Of a DNA stretch of 64,000 bases, positions 47,847 through 55,389 are shown in pieces; the first letter of the stretch is position 1, and the number at the start of each line of letters is the position of its first letter. Source of the stretch: Gordonia paraffinivorans NBRC 108238 (GTDB lineage: Bacteria > Actinomycetota > Actinomycetes > Mycobacteriales > Mycobacteriaceae). The DNA is taken from NCBI RefSeq assembly GCF_000344155.1, contig NZ_BAOQ01000011.1, forward strand, positions 62,001-126,000, given 5' to 3'. Position numbers and translations under genes: made by a program. Under the pieces are notes generated by a model that searched no databases, was not told the DNA's origin, and saw only the letters and a program-made list of their open reading frames with translations.

Positions 47847-48508
47847 CGGGCCGCTCCGGAGTCGTCGAGCCGCCCGAATCCGACGACCCCGCCGTCGGAC
47901 GACCAGTCCAGCTTGTGGACCCGGATCCTCCTCATCTCGTTGCCCCCGACCGTGACCGCCTCGTCGCCGTCGACCGCGACCACGATGTTCGTGTGCTGGC
48001 CCAGCGCCGAGGACCGGTCGTACAGGACGACATCGCCGACCCCGGGCGTGTGGTCGCCGACCGGTTCGAACCTGCCGGTGCCGTCGTAGAACTCCTGCAA
48101 CGTGAACACGCCCGGGATGCGCCAGTGCCCGGAGTTGGGGTTGCGCAACGGCACCCCGGCCTCCCGCATGATCCAGCTGACGAAGTTCGCGCACCAGGGT
48201 TCGTCGGCGCCCTCGGAGTAGAAAGTGCCCGGCCGCTGCCTGGCGTGCTCGGCGCGCAGCAGCTCGACGATCCGGTTCTGCGTCGGCGTCAGCTGCGACG
48301 CGTCGACCTGCGGGAACTCGGCCGTGTCCCACGGAAGCCACCGTTGCGGCACCGTGCGCCAGGCGACCACGCCGACCCCGAGGACCAGCATCACGACGAC
48401 CACCGCGGCCAGGACGAACGGGCGGCGACGGCGTGGTCGGTGACGCGGATCCGTGCCGGTCGCGGGATCGGCTCCGGTGCGGGTCGCGGCATCGGGCTCA
48501 GGGCTCAC
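47843..48508 (-). CDS. Membrane-anchored CHAP-domain amidase
   Basis: The product is 221 residues: a basic cytoplasmic N-terminus ([10 protein letters not shown]), one membrane helix (FVLAAVVVVMLVLGVGVVAW), and an extracytoplasmic CHAP domain. The catalytic Cys lies in EPWCANFVSWIMREAG, the His in LGQHTNIVVAV. CHAP enzymes cut peptidoglycan peptide bonds. It therefore probably acts on the cell wall outside the membrane. GTG 48508 gives the shortest N-terminus before the charged stretch. It is coupled to the hypothetical gene downstream. Confidence 0.8.
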   Translation of the reverse strand: MSPEPDAATRTGADPATGTDPRHRPRRRRPFVLAAVVVVMLVLGVGVVAWRTVPQRWLPWDTAEFPQVDASQLTPTQNRIVELLRAEHARQRPGTFYSEGADEPWCANFVSWIMREAGVPLRNPNSGHWRIPGVFTLQEFYDGTGRFEPVGDHTPGVGDVVLYDRSSALGQHTNIVVAVDGDEAVTVGGNEMRRIRVHKLDWSSDGGVVGFGRLDDSGAAR

Positions 48509-48630
48509 TCCGCCGAGTGTAGGCAAACCATCCGCGCACGAGGCCACGCCGAATCCCGATGTCGGAACGGACGAGGCTGCGAGATGTTGGCACAATGGCC
48601 GGGCCGGGCCGGGGAGGGTGGAGAGAGACG

Positions 48631-50118
48631 ATGGTGGACCAGACCGAGCACGCGCCGATCCTGCGTGTGGGCGAGACATGCCGGGAGATCGCCGCTGCCG
48701 GGCGGGTGGCTTGCATCGTCGATGCGGCCGATTACTTCGTGCACGCGAAGTCGGCCCTGTTGCAGGCCAAACGCCGTGCGGTGTTGATCGGCTGGGACGT
48801 CGACACCCGTATCCGGCTCGACCCGCGCTCGTCGGAGGGCGATGTGCCCGACGAACTCGGGGACTTTCTCAAGTGGCTGGTGGACAACCGGCCCGGATTG
48901 GAGATCTACGTTCTGCGCTGGAGCGTCGGCGCGTTCACCGGCATGTTGCGCGGCGTCGCGCCGCCCTTCGTGCAGGACCTGCTGACCGGGCGCCGGCTGC
49001 ACTACCGGATCGACTCCGCCCATCCCGCCTCCGCCGCGCACCACCAGAAGATCGCGGTCATCGACGACCAGTTCGCCTTCTGCGGCGGGATCGACATGAC
49101 CGTGGACCGCTGGGACACCTCGGAGCACCTGTCGCGCAACGAGTTCCGTCGTGGTCCTGACGGCGAGCCGCACGGTCCGTGGCATGACGTGACGGTAGCG
49201 CTCGACGGGGATGCGGCCCGGGTCGTCGCCACGGTGGCCCACGACCGGTGGGAGGCGGCCACCGGCGAGCGACTGGCCCCGCTCGTCGACACCGCGGGGC
49301 CCGACATATGGCCGGAGGGCCTCGAGCCGACCTTCACATCTTGCGACGTGGGCGTCGCCCGCACCATCCCGCACTACGGCGACCGTCCGCAGGTCGAGGA
49401 GATCCGCCGGTTGTACCTGGCGGCGTTCGCGGCCTCTCGGCACACGATCTACATCGAGAGTCAGTACCTGGCCGCACGCGAGATCGCCGAGGCGCTCGCA
49501 GCACGGCTTCGCGAGGACGACGGACCGGAGATCGTCGTCGTGCTGCCCCGGCATTCCGACAGTCCCGTCGAGCGACTCGCGATGGACGGGGCGCGGCACA
49601 GACTGCTGAAGTTGCTGTGGCAGGCCGATGTTCACGATCGCTTCCGCGCCTACTATCCGGTGACCGCGGAGGGCGACCCGATCTACGTCCATGCGAAGGT
49701 CCTCGTCGTCGACGACGTCCTGCTGCGGATCGGGTCGTCGAACCTGAACAACCGGTCGCTGGGGTTCGACAGCGAGTGCGACGTCGCGATCGAGGCGGAT
49801 GCCGACGACCCGGCCGACGCCGAGTTGCGAGCGAAGATCACCGGGTTCCGTGTCCGGCTGCTGTCCGAGCACCTCGACGTGACCGCGGACGAGTTCGATG
49901 CCGCTGTGCGGGAACGGGAGTCGCTCCTCGAGGCGGTCGAGGCGATGCGCAGCCCGGGGCGGACACTCGAAGAGTTCGACCGGGAGACGATCGACGACGA
50001 GGAATCGGTCATCGCCGAGAACGAACTCGTCGACCCGGAGGACGCGAGAACCCCGACGCTGGAACGGGTCTACCGGAGTGTGCTGCGGCGGGCCGGCGGC
50101 CGGCGGTCGCGCCACTGA
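48631..50118 (+). CDS. Phospholipase D-like protein
   Basis: This is a two-domain phosphatidyltransferase fold of 495 residues. The two active-site HKD-type motifs are HHQKIAVIDDQFAFCGG (about residue 140) and YVHAKVLVVDDVLLRIGSSNLNNRS (about residue 360, read in parts), so both halves are intact. No signal peptide or membrane helix is seen, unlike cardiolipin synthases. The C-terminus is a charged helical extension (about 60 residues). The likely substrate is a phospholipid or another phosphodiester. ATG 48631 is chosen because of the GGGAGGGTGGAGAG site before it. Confidence 0.85.
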   Translation: MVDQTEHAPILRVGETCREIAAAGRVACIVDAADYFVHAKSALLQAKRRAVLIGWDVDTRIRLDPRSSEGDVPDELGDFLKWLVDNRPGLEIYVLRWSVGAFTGMLRGVAPPFVQDLLTGRRLHYRIDSAHPASAAHHQKIAVIDDQFAFCGGIDMTVDRWDTSEHLSRNEFRRGPDGEPHGPWHDVTVALDGDAARVVATVAHDRWEAATGERLAPLVDTAGPDIWPEGLEPTFTSCDVGVARTIPHYGDRPQVEEIRRLYLAAFAASRHTIYIESQYLAAREIAEALAARLREDDGPEIVVVLPRHSDSPVERLAMDGARHRLLKLLWQADVHDRFRAYYPVTAEGDPIYVHAKVLVVDDVLLRIGSSNLNNRSLGFDSECDVAIEADADDPADAELRAKITGFRVRLLSEHLDVTADEFDAAVRERESLLEAVEAMRSPGRTLEEFDRETIDDEESVIAENELVDPEDARTPTLERVYRSVLRRAGGRRSRH

Positions 50119-50217
50119 GGCCCGGAGGTCTCCGGTCGCGGCGCTCGGACCCGGCGGCCTCGGACCCGGGGCTCTCGGCCCTGCGGTCCTGCGACTCGAG
50201 GCATCCGGGGATCGCGG

Positions 50218-50823
50218 TCAGTCCGCGCGGACCCGGGCCGCCTCGATGGCGGGTGCGATGATCTCGGCGAGGTCTGCTGCGGCGTCGCGGTCGCCCTCGG
50301 GCGGCATGGCCACGAAGCTCAGGGCCATCCGGGTGGTCGCCCGGCAGACGCGTTCGATGTCGTCCTCGGCCATCGACAGCCAGGTGGACTCGCGGAACGC
50401 CTGCGCGAGTACCTCACTCGCGGTCGTGAGGATCGGTGCGGCGTCGGTGGTGATGAGCTTCATCAGGTCGGGCTTCGCCTCGCCGGACAACAGGGACGCG
50501 ACGAGGGGGTCGGTCGCGACCCCGGCGAAATACTCGGTGAACGACGTCCGCAGCGCACCCGTCACGTCGTCGACGTGCGCGGCCAACGCCTCGGCCACAT
50601 GTCCGGCGAACCTGCTCGCGAGGCGCACGGCGTACCCGCGGGCCAGTCCGTACCGGGAGCCGAACTCGTTGTAGACGGTCTGGCGGCTCACCCCGGTGGC
50701 GGCGGCGACATCGGACATCCGGACCTGCGACCAGTCCCGCTCCATGAGCAGGTCGTGCAGGCCGTCCAGGAGCGAGTTCCGGAGGAGCGACTTGCTGTCC
50801 TGCGCGTAGTTCCGGGTCTTCAT
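50218..50823 (-). CDS. TetR-family regulator
   Basis: The product is 201 residues from ATG 50823. The HTH is MSDVAAATGVSRQTVYNEFG at about residue 30-50. The segment LARGYAVRLASRFAGHVAEAL resembles AlkX-type regulators found after alkane hydroxylase genes, but no such gene is near. A start at 50925 would lie inside the probable -10 (GATAAT), so 50823 is preferred. Its target cannot be read from position: the PLD gene converges on it. Confidence 0.85.
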   Translation of the reverse strand: MKTRNYAQDSKSLLRNSLLDGLHDLLMERDWSQVRMSDVAAATGVSRQTVYNEFGSRYGLARGYAVRLASRFAGHVAEALAAHVDDVTGALRTSFTEYFAGVATDPLVASLLSGEAKPDLMKLITTDAAPILTTASEVLAQAFRESTWLSMAEDDIERVCRATTRMALSFVAMPPEGDRDAAADLAEIIAPAIEAARVRAD

Positions 50824-50924
50824 CTCTCGCGCCAGTCCCTCGACCGTCGTGTCCGTTCGCGCCGCGGCGCGGTGTCGGCTCCTCGTGTTCTCACTCGCAC
50901 AGTCGTGCGATGCCGCTGTGGACA

Positions 50925-50930
50925 TTATCA
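50925..50930 (-). promoter_or_regulatory. Candidate -10 of the TetR gene at 50823
   Basis: GATAAT on the minus strand, with TTGTCC 19 bases upstream as a possible weak -35. It makes the in-frame ATG at 50925 unlikely as a start. Confidence 0.4.
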
Positions 50931-50985
50931 GGGCTGTGTATGAGCACTGGACAAAACGGGTGGTTTGTAAAATACACTTCCGCCA

Positions 50986-51034
50986 AGAAGATCCCTCGCG
51001 CTTTTCTGTCGGGGGAGGGCGCGAGGGATCTTCT
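50986..51034. repeat. Long perfect inverted repeat
   Basis: A 16-bp arm (50986-51001) is matched perfectly by 51019-51034 around a 17-base loop containing TTTTC and a G run. No T tract follows on either strand. It lies in a 390-base stretch without a gene (50931-51318) that otherwise holds GTGTGT-rich sequence and nothing else I can support. It may terminate the leftward TetR transcript from 51864 or act in protein binding. Confidence 0.75.
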
Positions 51035-51318
51035 CGGGGGGGGATTCAGATGCGGTGAGGGGACATCCGCACCTGCTCGAGGGGCTCTTTCACCCCTCCG
51101 CGTCGGTGTGTTTGTCGACAGGTCGACTCCACACGTCTGATCGGGTACCCGGGGTTCCGGGTCCGGAAACAGATTGTTCCATCTGCAACGACGTTCACGG
51201 CGGTCTCGGCGCCAGTTGATTCGAACGGACGACACCGTGCGTGTCGGCCGCTGCGTGTATGTCCGCTGTGTCTGTGTCGCTGTGTGTGCGTCGCTGCGTC
51301 GCCGCTGGTCCAGCGGTC

Positions 51319-51864
51319 TCACCGGGGGCGCATGCCCGCCAGAAGGATCGACACCAGCCGGGGCACCAGCTCCGGGGTCGCGGCACTGACGGCTGCCGGC
51401 TGTGGGCGGGTGAGCAGGCCGATGCCGACGATGAGCTCGAGTGCCTGCAGGTCCCCTCGGACGAGTCCGGCGTCTTTCGCTGTGTCCAGTAGTTCTTCGA
51501 CGCGCTCGAGCGTCTGTGTCTGCGTCTGCCGAACCGCGGCGGTGACGTACTCGGCCAGCGCCGCCGACAGCGCACCGAGGTCGAGGTCGACGAGTCGGTT
51601 CACGAACGCCGCCCACGTGTCGTCGGGGGAGTCGGCGACGGTCGCCAGCGCTTCGTCGGCCGCGCGGCCGATGTCGGCGAGGATGGCCAGTGCGACCTCG
51701 TCGGCCAGCGCGTGCCGGGACTCGAAGTTGCGGTAGAGCGTCGCGATGCCCACCCCGGCGGCCTCGGCGACGGCCTCGAGGGCGACGCCTCCGCCCTGGG
51801 CGGCGAACAGGCGGCGGGCTTCTCGGACGATCGCCTCGCGTCGTCGTGCCGCGTCGGCCCGCAT
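51319..51864 (-). CDS. TetR-family regulator of the membrane-protein gene
   Basis: The product is 181 residues. HTH region: ALEAVAEAAGVGIATLYRNF with ESRHALADEV; the C-terminal ligand domain is leucine- and alanine-rich. ATG 51864 follows AGAAGGGA; GTG 51870 and 51906 are alternatives. It is divergent from the Pip/YhgE-like gene at 52005, and two dyads in the 140-base gap are likely its operators, so it should repress that gene and itself. Confidence 0.88.
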   Translation of the reverse strand: MRADAARRREAIVREARRLFAAQGGGVALEAVAEAAGVGIATLYRNFESRHALADEVALAILADIGRAADEALATVADSPDDTWAAFVNRLVDLDLGALSAALAEYVTAAVRQTQTQTLERVEELLDTAKDAGLVRGDLQALELIVGIGLLTRPQPAAVSAATPELVPRLVSILLAGMRPR

Positions 51865-51942
51865 GGCCACGTCCCTTCTTCTCCGTGGGGCGGCTTCGGT
51901 GTGCACCGTCCATCACAACCGGTTGACAAGTCCAGTCTAACC

Positions 51943-51986
51943 GGAGGATCATCCTCCAGTATTAAGTGGAGGAAAAACATCCACTT
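51943..51986. promoter_or_regulatory. Two dyad operators in divergent gap
   Basis: GGAGGAT and ATCCTCC flank one base at 51943-51957; AAGTGGA and TCCACTT flank nine bases at 51964-51986. Both share the TGGAGGA half-site on one strand. TTGACA at 51923-51928 may be the -35 for the rightward gene, placing the first dyad on its -10 region. Confidence 0.6.
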
Positions 51987-52004
51987 CTAGTTCTGAGGAG
52001 AATT

Positions 52005-53054
52005 GTGACGACGACAGCGAATCGGGCGCCGGATGCACAGGCCGATCCGGTGGCCGAGAAGACACCCCACCCGGTGCTGATGTTGCTCGGGCTGACCGTC
52101 GGACTCGGCGTGATCCTGGTCTTGCTCCTGCTGGTCTTCATCCTCCCCTCGCTCAAGAGCGGGGCCCACGACCTGCGTGTCGGCGTCGTCGGGCCCGTCG
52201 CGGCGGTCGATTCCTTCGAGAGGTCGCTCGAGGCGGCCGACCCGGGCGCATACGACACCCGGCGGTTCACCTCGGAGGACGATCTGCGCGCAGCCATCGA
52301 GAACCGCGACGTGGTCGGCGGATTCGTCGTCGACGACACGAGCATCGACGCCCTGGTCGCCAGCGCGGGGTCGGCGACCATCAGCGGCAACCTGGCCGCC
52401 ACGGCCCAGGCCGTCGGCAAGGCGACCGACCGTGCGGTCGAGGTCGACGACGTCGTCGCGCTGCCCGCGGCCGACCCGACCGGCATCGGCATCGGCGGTC
52501 TCGCGTTCCCGCTGGTGTTCGGCGGCATCGTGCCCGTCGTCGCCTTCCGCAAGGTCTTCCCGCGCAGCGAGGGCTGGTACCACGCCGGGCTCTTCGGGTT
52601 CTCGTTGCTGGGCGGTTTCATCGTCGCCTGCATGCTGGATTTCGTCTTCGGCAGCATCGACGCCGGCCTGTGGTCGGCCGAGTTCTGGGCGGTCGCCGGG
52701 GCGATCGCACTGGGCATCGGGGCGTTGGCGTTCCCGCTCGCCGGACTTCAGGGCGTCTTCGGTGCCAAGGGGTTCACGCTCGGCGCGATGGTGATGATGT
52801 TCCTGGGCAACCCGTTCGCGGGTATCGCCGCCACCGCCGCATGGTTGCCGTCGTGGGCCGCCGTCGTCGGCCAGATCCTGCCGCCGGGCGCCGCGGGCAC
52901 GCTGGTCCGTGCGGCCGCGTACTTCCACGGCGCGGGCGGTGCGACGGCCGGTCTGACGCTGGCCGCGTGGATGATCGTCGGCCTGGTGCTGATCGCGGTC
53001 GGGTTGCGCCGCAACCTCGTGTCGTCGGCGGCTGAGGCGGGGGCCGCAGCCTAG
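52005..53054 (+). CDS. ABC-2/YhgE (Pip)-like membrane protein
   Basis: The product is 349 residues. One N-terminal helix (VILVLLLLVFILPSL), an outside domain of about 120 residues, then five or six helices (GLAFPLVFGGIVPVV, FSLLGGFIVACMLD, AVAGAIALGIGALAFPL, GAMVMMFLGNPFAGI, GLTLAAWMIVGLVLI). This single-helix, large loop, helix-bundle plan is that of YhgE/Pip and ABC-2 permeases, often linked to export or phage/toxin susceptibility. No ATPase gene is adjacent. GTG 52005 follows GAGGAG. Control by the divergent TetR gene is likely, so it may be an inducible efflux or stress gene. Confidence 0.75.
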   Translation: MTTTANRAPDAQADPVAEKTPHPVLMLLGLTVGLGVILVLLLLVFILPSLKSGAHDLRVGVVGPVAAVDSFERSLEAADPGAYDTRRFTSEDDLRAAIENRDVVGGFVVDDTSIDALVASAGSATISGNLAATAQAVGKATDRAVEVDDVVALPAADPTGIGIGGLAFPLVFGGIVPVVAFRKVFPRSEGWYHAGLFGFSLLGGFIVACMLDFVFGSIDAGLWSAEFWAVAGAIALGIGALAFPLAGLQGVFGAKGFTLGAMVMMFLGNPFAGIAATAAWLPSWAAVVGQILPPGAAGTLVRAAAYFHGAGGATAGLTLAAWMIVGLVLIAVGLRRNLVSSAAEAGAAA

Positions 53055-53251
53055 GCTCTGCCCGAATCCTCTGGCAGAGGGAGCGTTCGGTGTCGCTGCA
53101 GGTGAACGTGGACGATTTCGTCTGGGCCGAGACGCGCCGGACGTCTGCCCGAACGTGCTGATCGCGATCCGGATCCGGTCGAGACCGCGCCGCCCCGGAC
53201 TCGTTCGGCAACGGTTGCCGGAAACCCTCGCGCGGCCCCGGTGGCGTCGCC

Positions 53252-53257
53252 GATACT
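53252..53257 (+). promoter_or_regulatory. Possible -10, leaderless transcript
   Basis: GATACT ends six bases before ATG 53264, and no ribosome site is seen, so the glycosidase-like gene may be leaderless. Confidence 0.35.
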
Positions 53258-53263
53258 GCTGGC

Positions 53264-54259
53264 ATGGTGCCGATCCGGGGAATCCGCGCTCGTCGTGACC
53301 GCTCTCGTCTCCACCTGGGTGCGCTCGCAGCCGCGCTGCTCGCACTGACCGGCCTCGTCGTCGCCACACCCGGCACGGGTTCCGCCGCGGGGTGGCGGTA
53401 CACCATGGTCGGGTTCAGCAACATCAGCCAACATCACATGGACGTCTACCAGTCCGGCGACGCGACGACCTTCCGGCCGCTGCGGATGTCGGCGTTCACG
53501 CCGCCATCGGGCGTGGTGCGCGACCCCAGCATCTTTCGCGGCGCCGACGGCTGGTACCACGTCGCGTACACCACCGGCCGGGCCACCATCGGCTTCGCCC
53601 GCAGCCGCGACCGGGTGAACTGGGCGTTCACCCACGAGTACCCGGTGCCGTTGTGCTGTGCCCTCCTGCCCGGCAGCGGCGACGGCAGAGGGGTGTTCGG
53701 CTCCTCGTCGGGTTCGTTGAGCTTCGGGTCGGCCGGGTCGAGCGACGGACCGTCGTTGTCGCCGTTCACGACCAAGGCCTGGGCCCCGGAGTTCTTCGTC
53801 GAAGGCGGTCGGGTCCACCTCGTCCTGTCGATGTCGACCGGCGGCGGATTCATCCCGTACGTGATGACCGCACTGGACCCCGGTCTGCGGATGTGGACGC
53901 CACCCGTGCCGATCCTGAGCATCGGCGCCGACCACATCGACACCACGATCGTGAAGGTCGGCGGGACCTACCATGCGTTCGTCAAGAACGAGGGCAAGAA
54001 GACCATCGAGCACGCCGTCGCGGGCTCGCTCCACGGCCCGTACCGGTTCGTGCCGATCCGCAACTTCGGCCGTTTCGTCGAGGGCATGGCGGTGGTGAGG
54101 CTCCCGAACGGCAACTGGCGCATGTACTTCGACGCCTACAAGACGGGTCGGTACCACTACAGCGACAGCCGCGACCTGTACGCGTGGTCGCCGGCCAAGG
54201 AGCTGCCGCGTCTGTCGGGCACGGTCCGGCACTTCGGGGTGATCCGGGAGTCAGCGTAG
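53264..54259 (+). CDS. Secreted GH43-like beta-propeller protein
   Basis: The product is 331 residues. A Sec signal with a basic start (RRDRSRLHLGALAAALLAL) and cleavage near GSAAG is followed by a five-bladed propeller: repeated WYHVAYTT, APEFFVEGGRVHLVL, TYHAFVKNEG, GPYRFVPI and NWRMYFDAYKTG segments. Catalytic-type acids are plausible in VVRDPSIFRGADG (Asp) and the KAWAPEFF (Glu) strand, as in GH43/GH117 enzymes. The substrate is probably a cell-wall or environmental arabinan or xylan, but that is not shown. It stands alone. Confidence 0.8.
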   Translation: MVPIRGIRARRDRSRLHLGALAAALLALTGLVVATPGTGSAAGWRYTMVGFSNISQHHMDVYQSGDATTFRPLRMSAFTPPSGVVRDPSIFRGADGWYHVAYTTGRATIGFARSRDRVNWAFTHEYPVPLCCALLPGSGDGRGVFGSSSGSLSFGSAGSSDGPSLSPFTTKAWAPEFFVEGGRVHLVLSMSTGGGFIPYVMTALDPGLRMWTPPVPILSIGADHIDTTIVKVGGTYHAFVKNEGKKTIEHAVAGSLHGPYRFVPIRNFGRFVEGMAVVRLPNGNWRMYFDAYKTGRYHYSDSRDLYAWSPAKELPRLSGTVRHFGVIRESA

Positions 54260-54428
54260 GTCCGCCAAGCCGCTGTGCGACCTCGTTTCGTCGATGCGAC
54301 CTCAATCGAAGTCGCACCGTCGAAGTGAGGTCTGGCGGTGGTTCGCCGTCGCGATGCGAACGACATCACACAGGGCCGGGTCGGTGTGGCGCCGGGAAGT
54401 GGCAATCCGCTGCTGACCTGCGCTGATG

Positions 54429-54505
54429 TGGTGCCCCCGGTGAGACTCGAACTCACACTGGACGGGTTTTGAATCCGTTGCCTCTGCCAATTGGGCTACG
54501 GGGGC
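54429..54505 (-). tRNA. tRNA-Leu(CAA)-like gene with short variable arm
   Basis: The minus strand gives a cloverleaf: acceptor GCCCCCG/CGGGGGC, a D arm with GG, anticodon arm ACGGA-TTCAAAA-CCCGT with anticodon CAA, a five-base variable region CCAGT, T arm GTGAG-TTCGAGT-CTCAC, discriminator A and an encoded CCA. Total 77 bases with CCA. The anticodon stem has one A-C mismatch. CAA reads UUG (Leu), yet bacterial tRNA-Leu normally has a long variable arm. It lies before the ANTAR gene. Confidence 0.8.
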
Positions 54506-54603
54506 TCGTGCCCGGGATGACCCGTGCAGGAGCCAACTCTAGATGATCGGCCGAGTGCGCCTGCAACCGGTACTCTTCGGGGCAACCACGACGTGGAGGA
54601 GGG

Positions 54604-55227
54604 ATGGTGACGGTGACCGACAGTGCGACGGCAACCACCGGTGAGGCCACGAAGACGCACCGTGTGCTCGTGGCCGAGGACGACTCGCTGATCCGCATGG
54701 ACCTGATCGAGATGCTCCGCGAAGAGGGCTACGACGTCGTGGGGGAGGCGCCCAACGGGCAGGTCGCCGTGGAGCTCACCGAGACGCTGAAACCCGACCT
54801 GGTGATCATGGACATCAAGATGCCGGTCCGGGACGGCATCGACGCGGCGACCGAAATCGCCGAGAAGCGCCTCGCGCCGGTCGTGATGCTCACGGCGTTC
54901 AGCCAGCGCGACTTCATCGAGAAGGCCCGCGACGCCGGCGCGATGGCCTACCTGGTCAAGCCCTTCACGAAGGCCGACCTGGTGCCGGCGATCGAGGTCG
55001 CGGTGAGCCGGTATCACGAACTCAAGCTCCTCGAGCGCGAGGTCGCCTCGATGAACGAGCGGCTCGAGACCCGCAAGCTCGTCGAACGCGCCAAGGGGCT
55101 GCTCATGGCGAAGCAGGGGTTGTCGGAGCCGGAGGCGTTCAAGTGGATCCAGCGCGCCGCGATGGACCGCCGGACGACGATGAAGGCGGTCGCGCAGGTC
55201 GTCGTGGAGACGCTCGGGACCAACTGA
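54604..55227 (+). CDS. pdtaR: ANTAR-domain response regulator PdtaR
   Basis: The product is about 207 residues: a receiver domain (RVLVAEDDSLIRMDLIEML, phospho-acceptor Asp in LVIMDIKMPVRDG, Thr in MLTAFS, Lys in YLVKPF) and a C-terminal ANTAR RNA-binding domain (ERAKGLLMAKQGLSEPEAFK). This is the Rv1626 type, paired in M. tuberculosis with the histidine kinase PdtaS and acting on mRNA antiterminators rather than DNA. No kinase gene is beside it, as in mycobacteria. The start is ambiguous: ATG 54604, GTG 54607 or GTG 54613 all follow GGAGGAGGG. Confidence 0.93.
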   Translation: MVTVTDSATATTGEATKTHRVLVAEDDSLIRMDLIEMLREEGYDVVGEAPNGQVAVELTETLKPDLVIMDIKMPVRDGIDAATEIAEKRLAPVVMLTAFSQRDFIEKARDAGAMAYLVKPFTKADLVPAIEVAVSRYHELKLLEREVASMNERLETRKLVERAKGLLMAKQGLSEPEAFKWIQRAAMDRRTTMKAVAQVVVETLGTN

Positions 55228-55259
55228 CGGCAGAAGGTCATTGTTCGCAATGTCGGTGG

Positions 55260-55287
55260 GCGTAAAGGAGTTTCACGTTCTTTACGC
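55260..55287 (+). promoter_or_regulatory. Inverted repeat before livK, GlnR-box-like
   Basis: GCGTAAAG (55260-55267) and CTTTACGC (55280-55287) are 8-bp perfect arms around 12 bases. Read on the minus strand the site contains GTAAA, six bases, then GAAAC, one mismatch from the actinobacterial GlnR half-site pair (GTnAC-n6-GAAAC). Nitrogen control of the transporter is plausible. Confidence 0.4.
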
Positions 55288-55389
55288 GGGGGCAACAACA
55301 TCGGACTAGCTTTTCTCCCACGATGTGCGGTTGGACGCGTCAGCTCGATGCGCCGCCTTCGTGAAACGAGAATCGCAAGGAGAGCATTG

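Noticed and set aside
50824-50925. Longer TetR product starting at 50925
   Set aside because: Its ATG overlaps the probable -10 GATAAT, and the added residues are not TetR-like.
51174-51575. Small open frames in the GT-rich stretch near 51.2 kb
   Set aside because: They are R/T/V-rich artefacts overlapping the TetR gene on the other strand, with no ribosome site.
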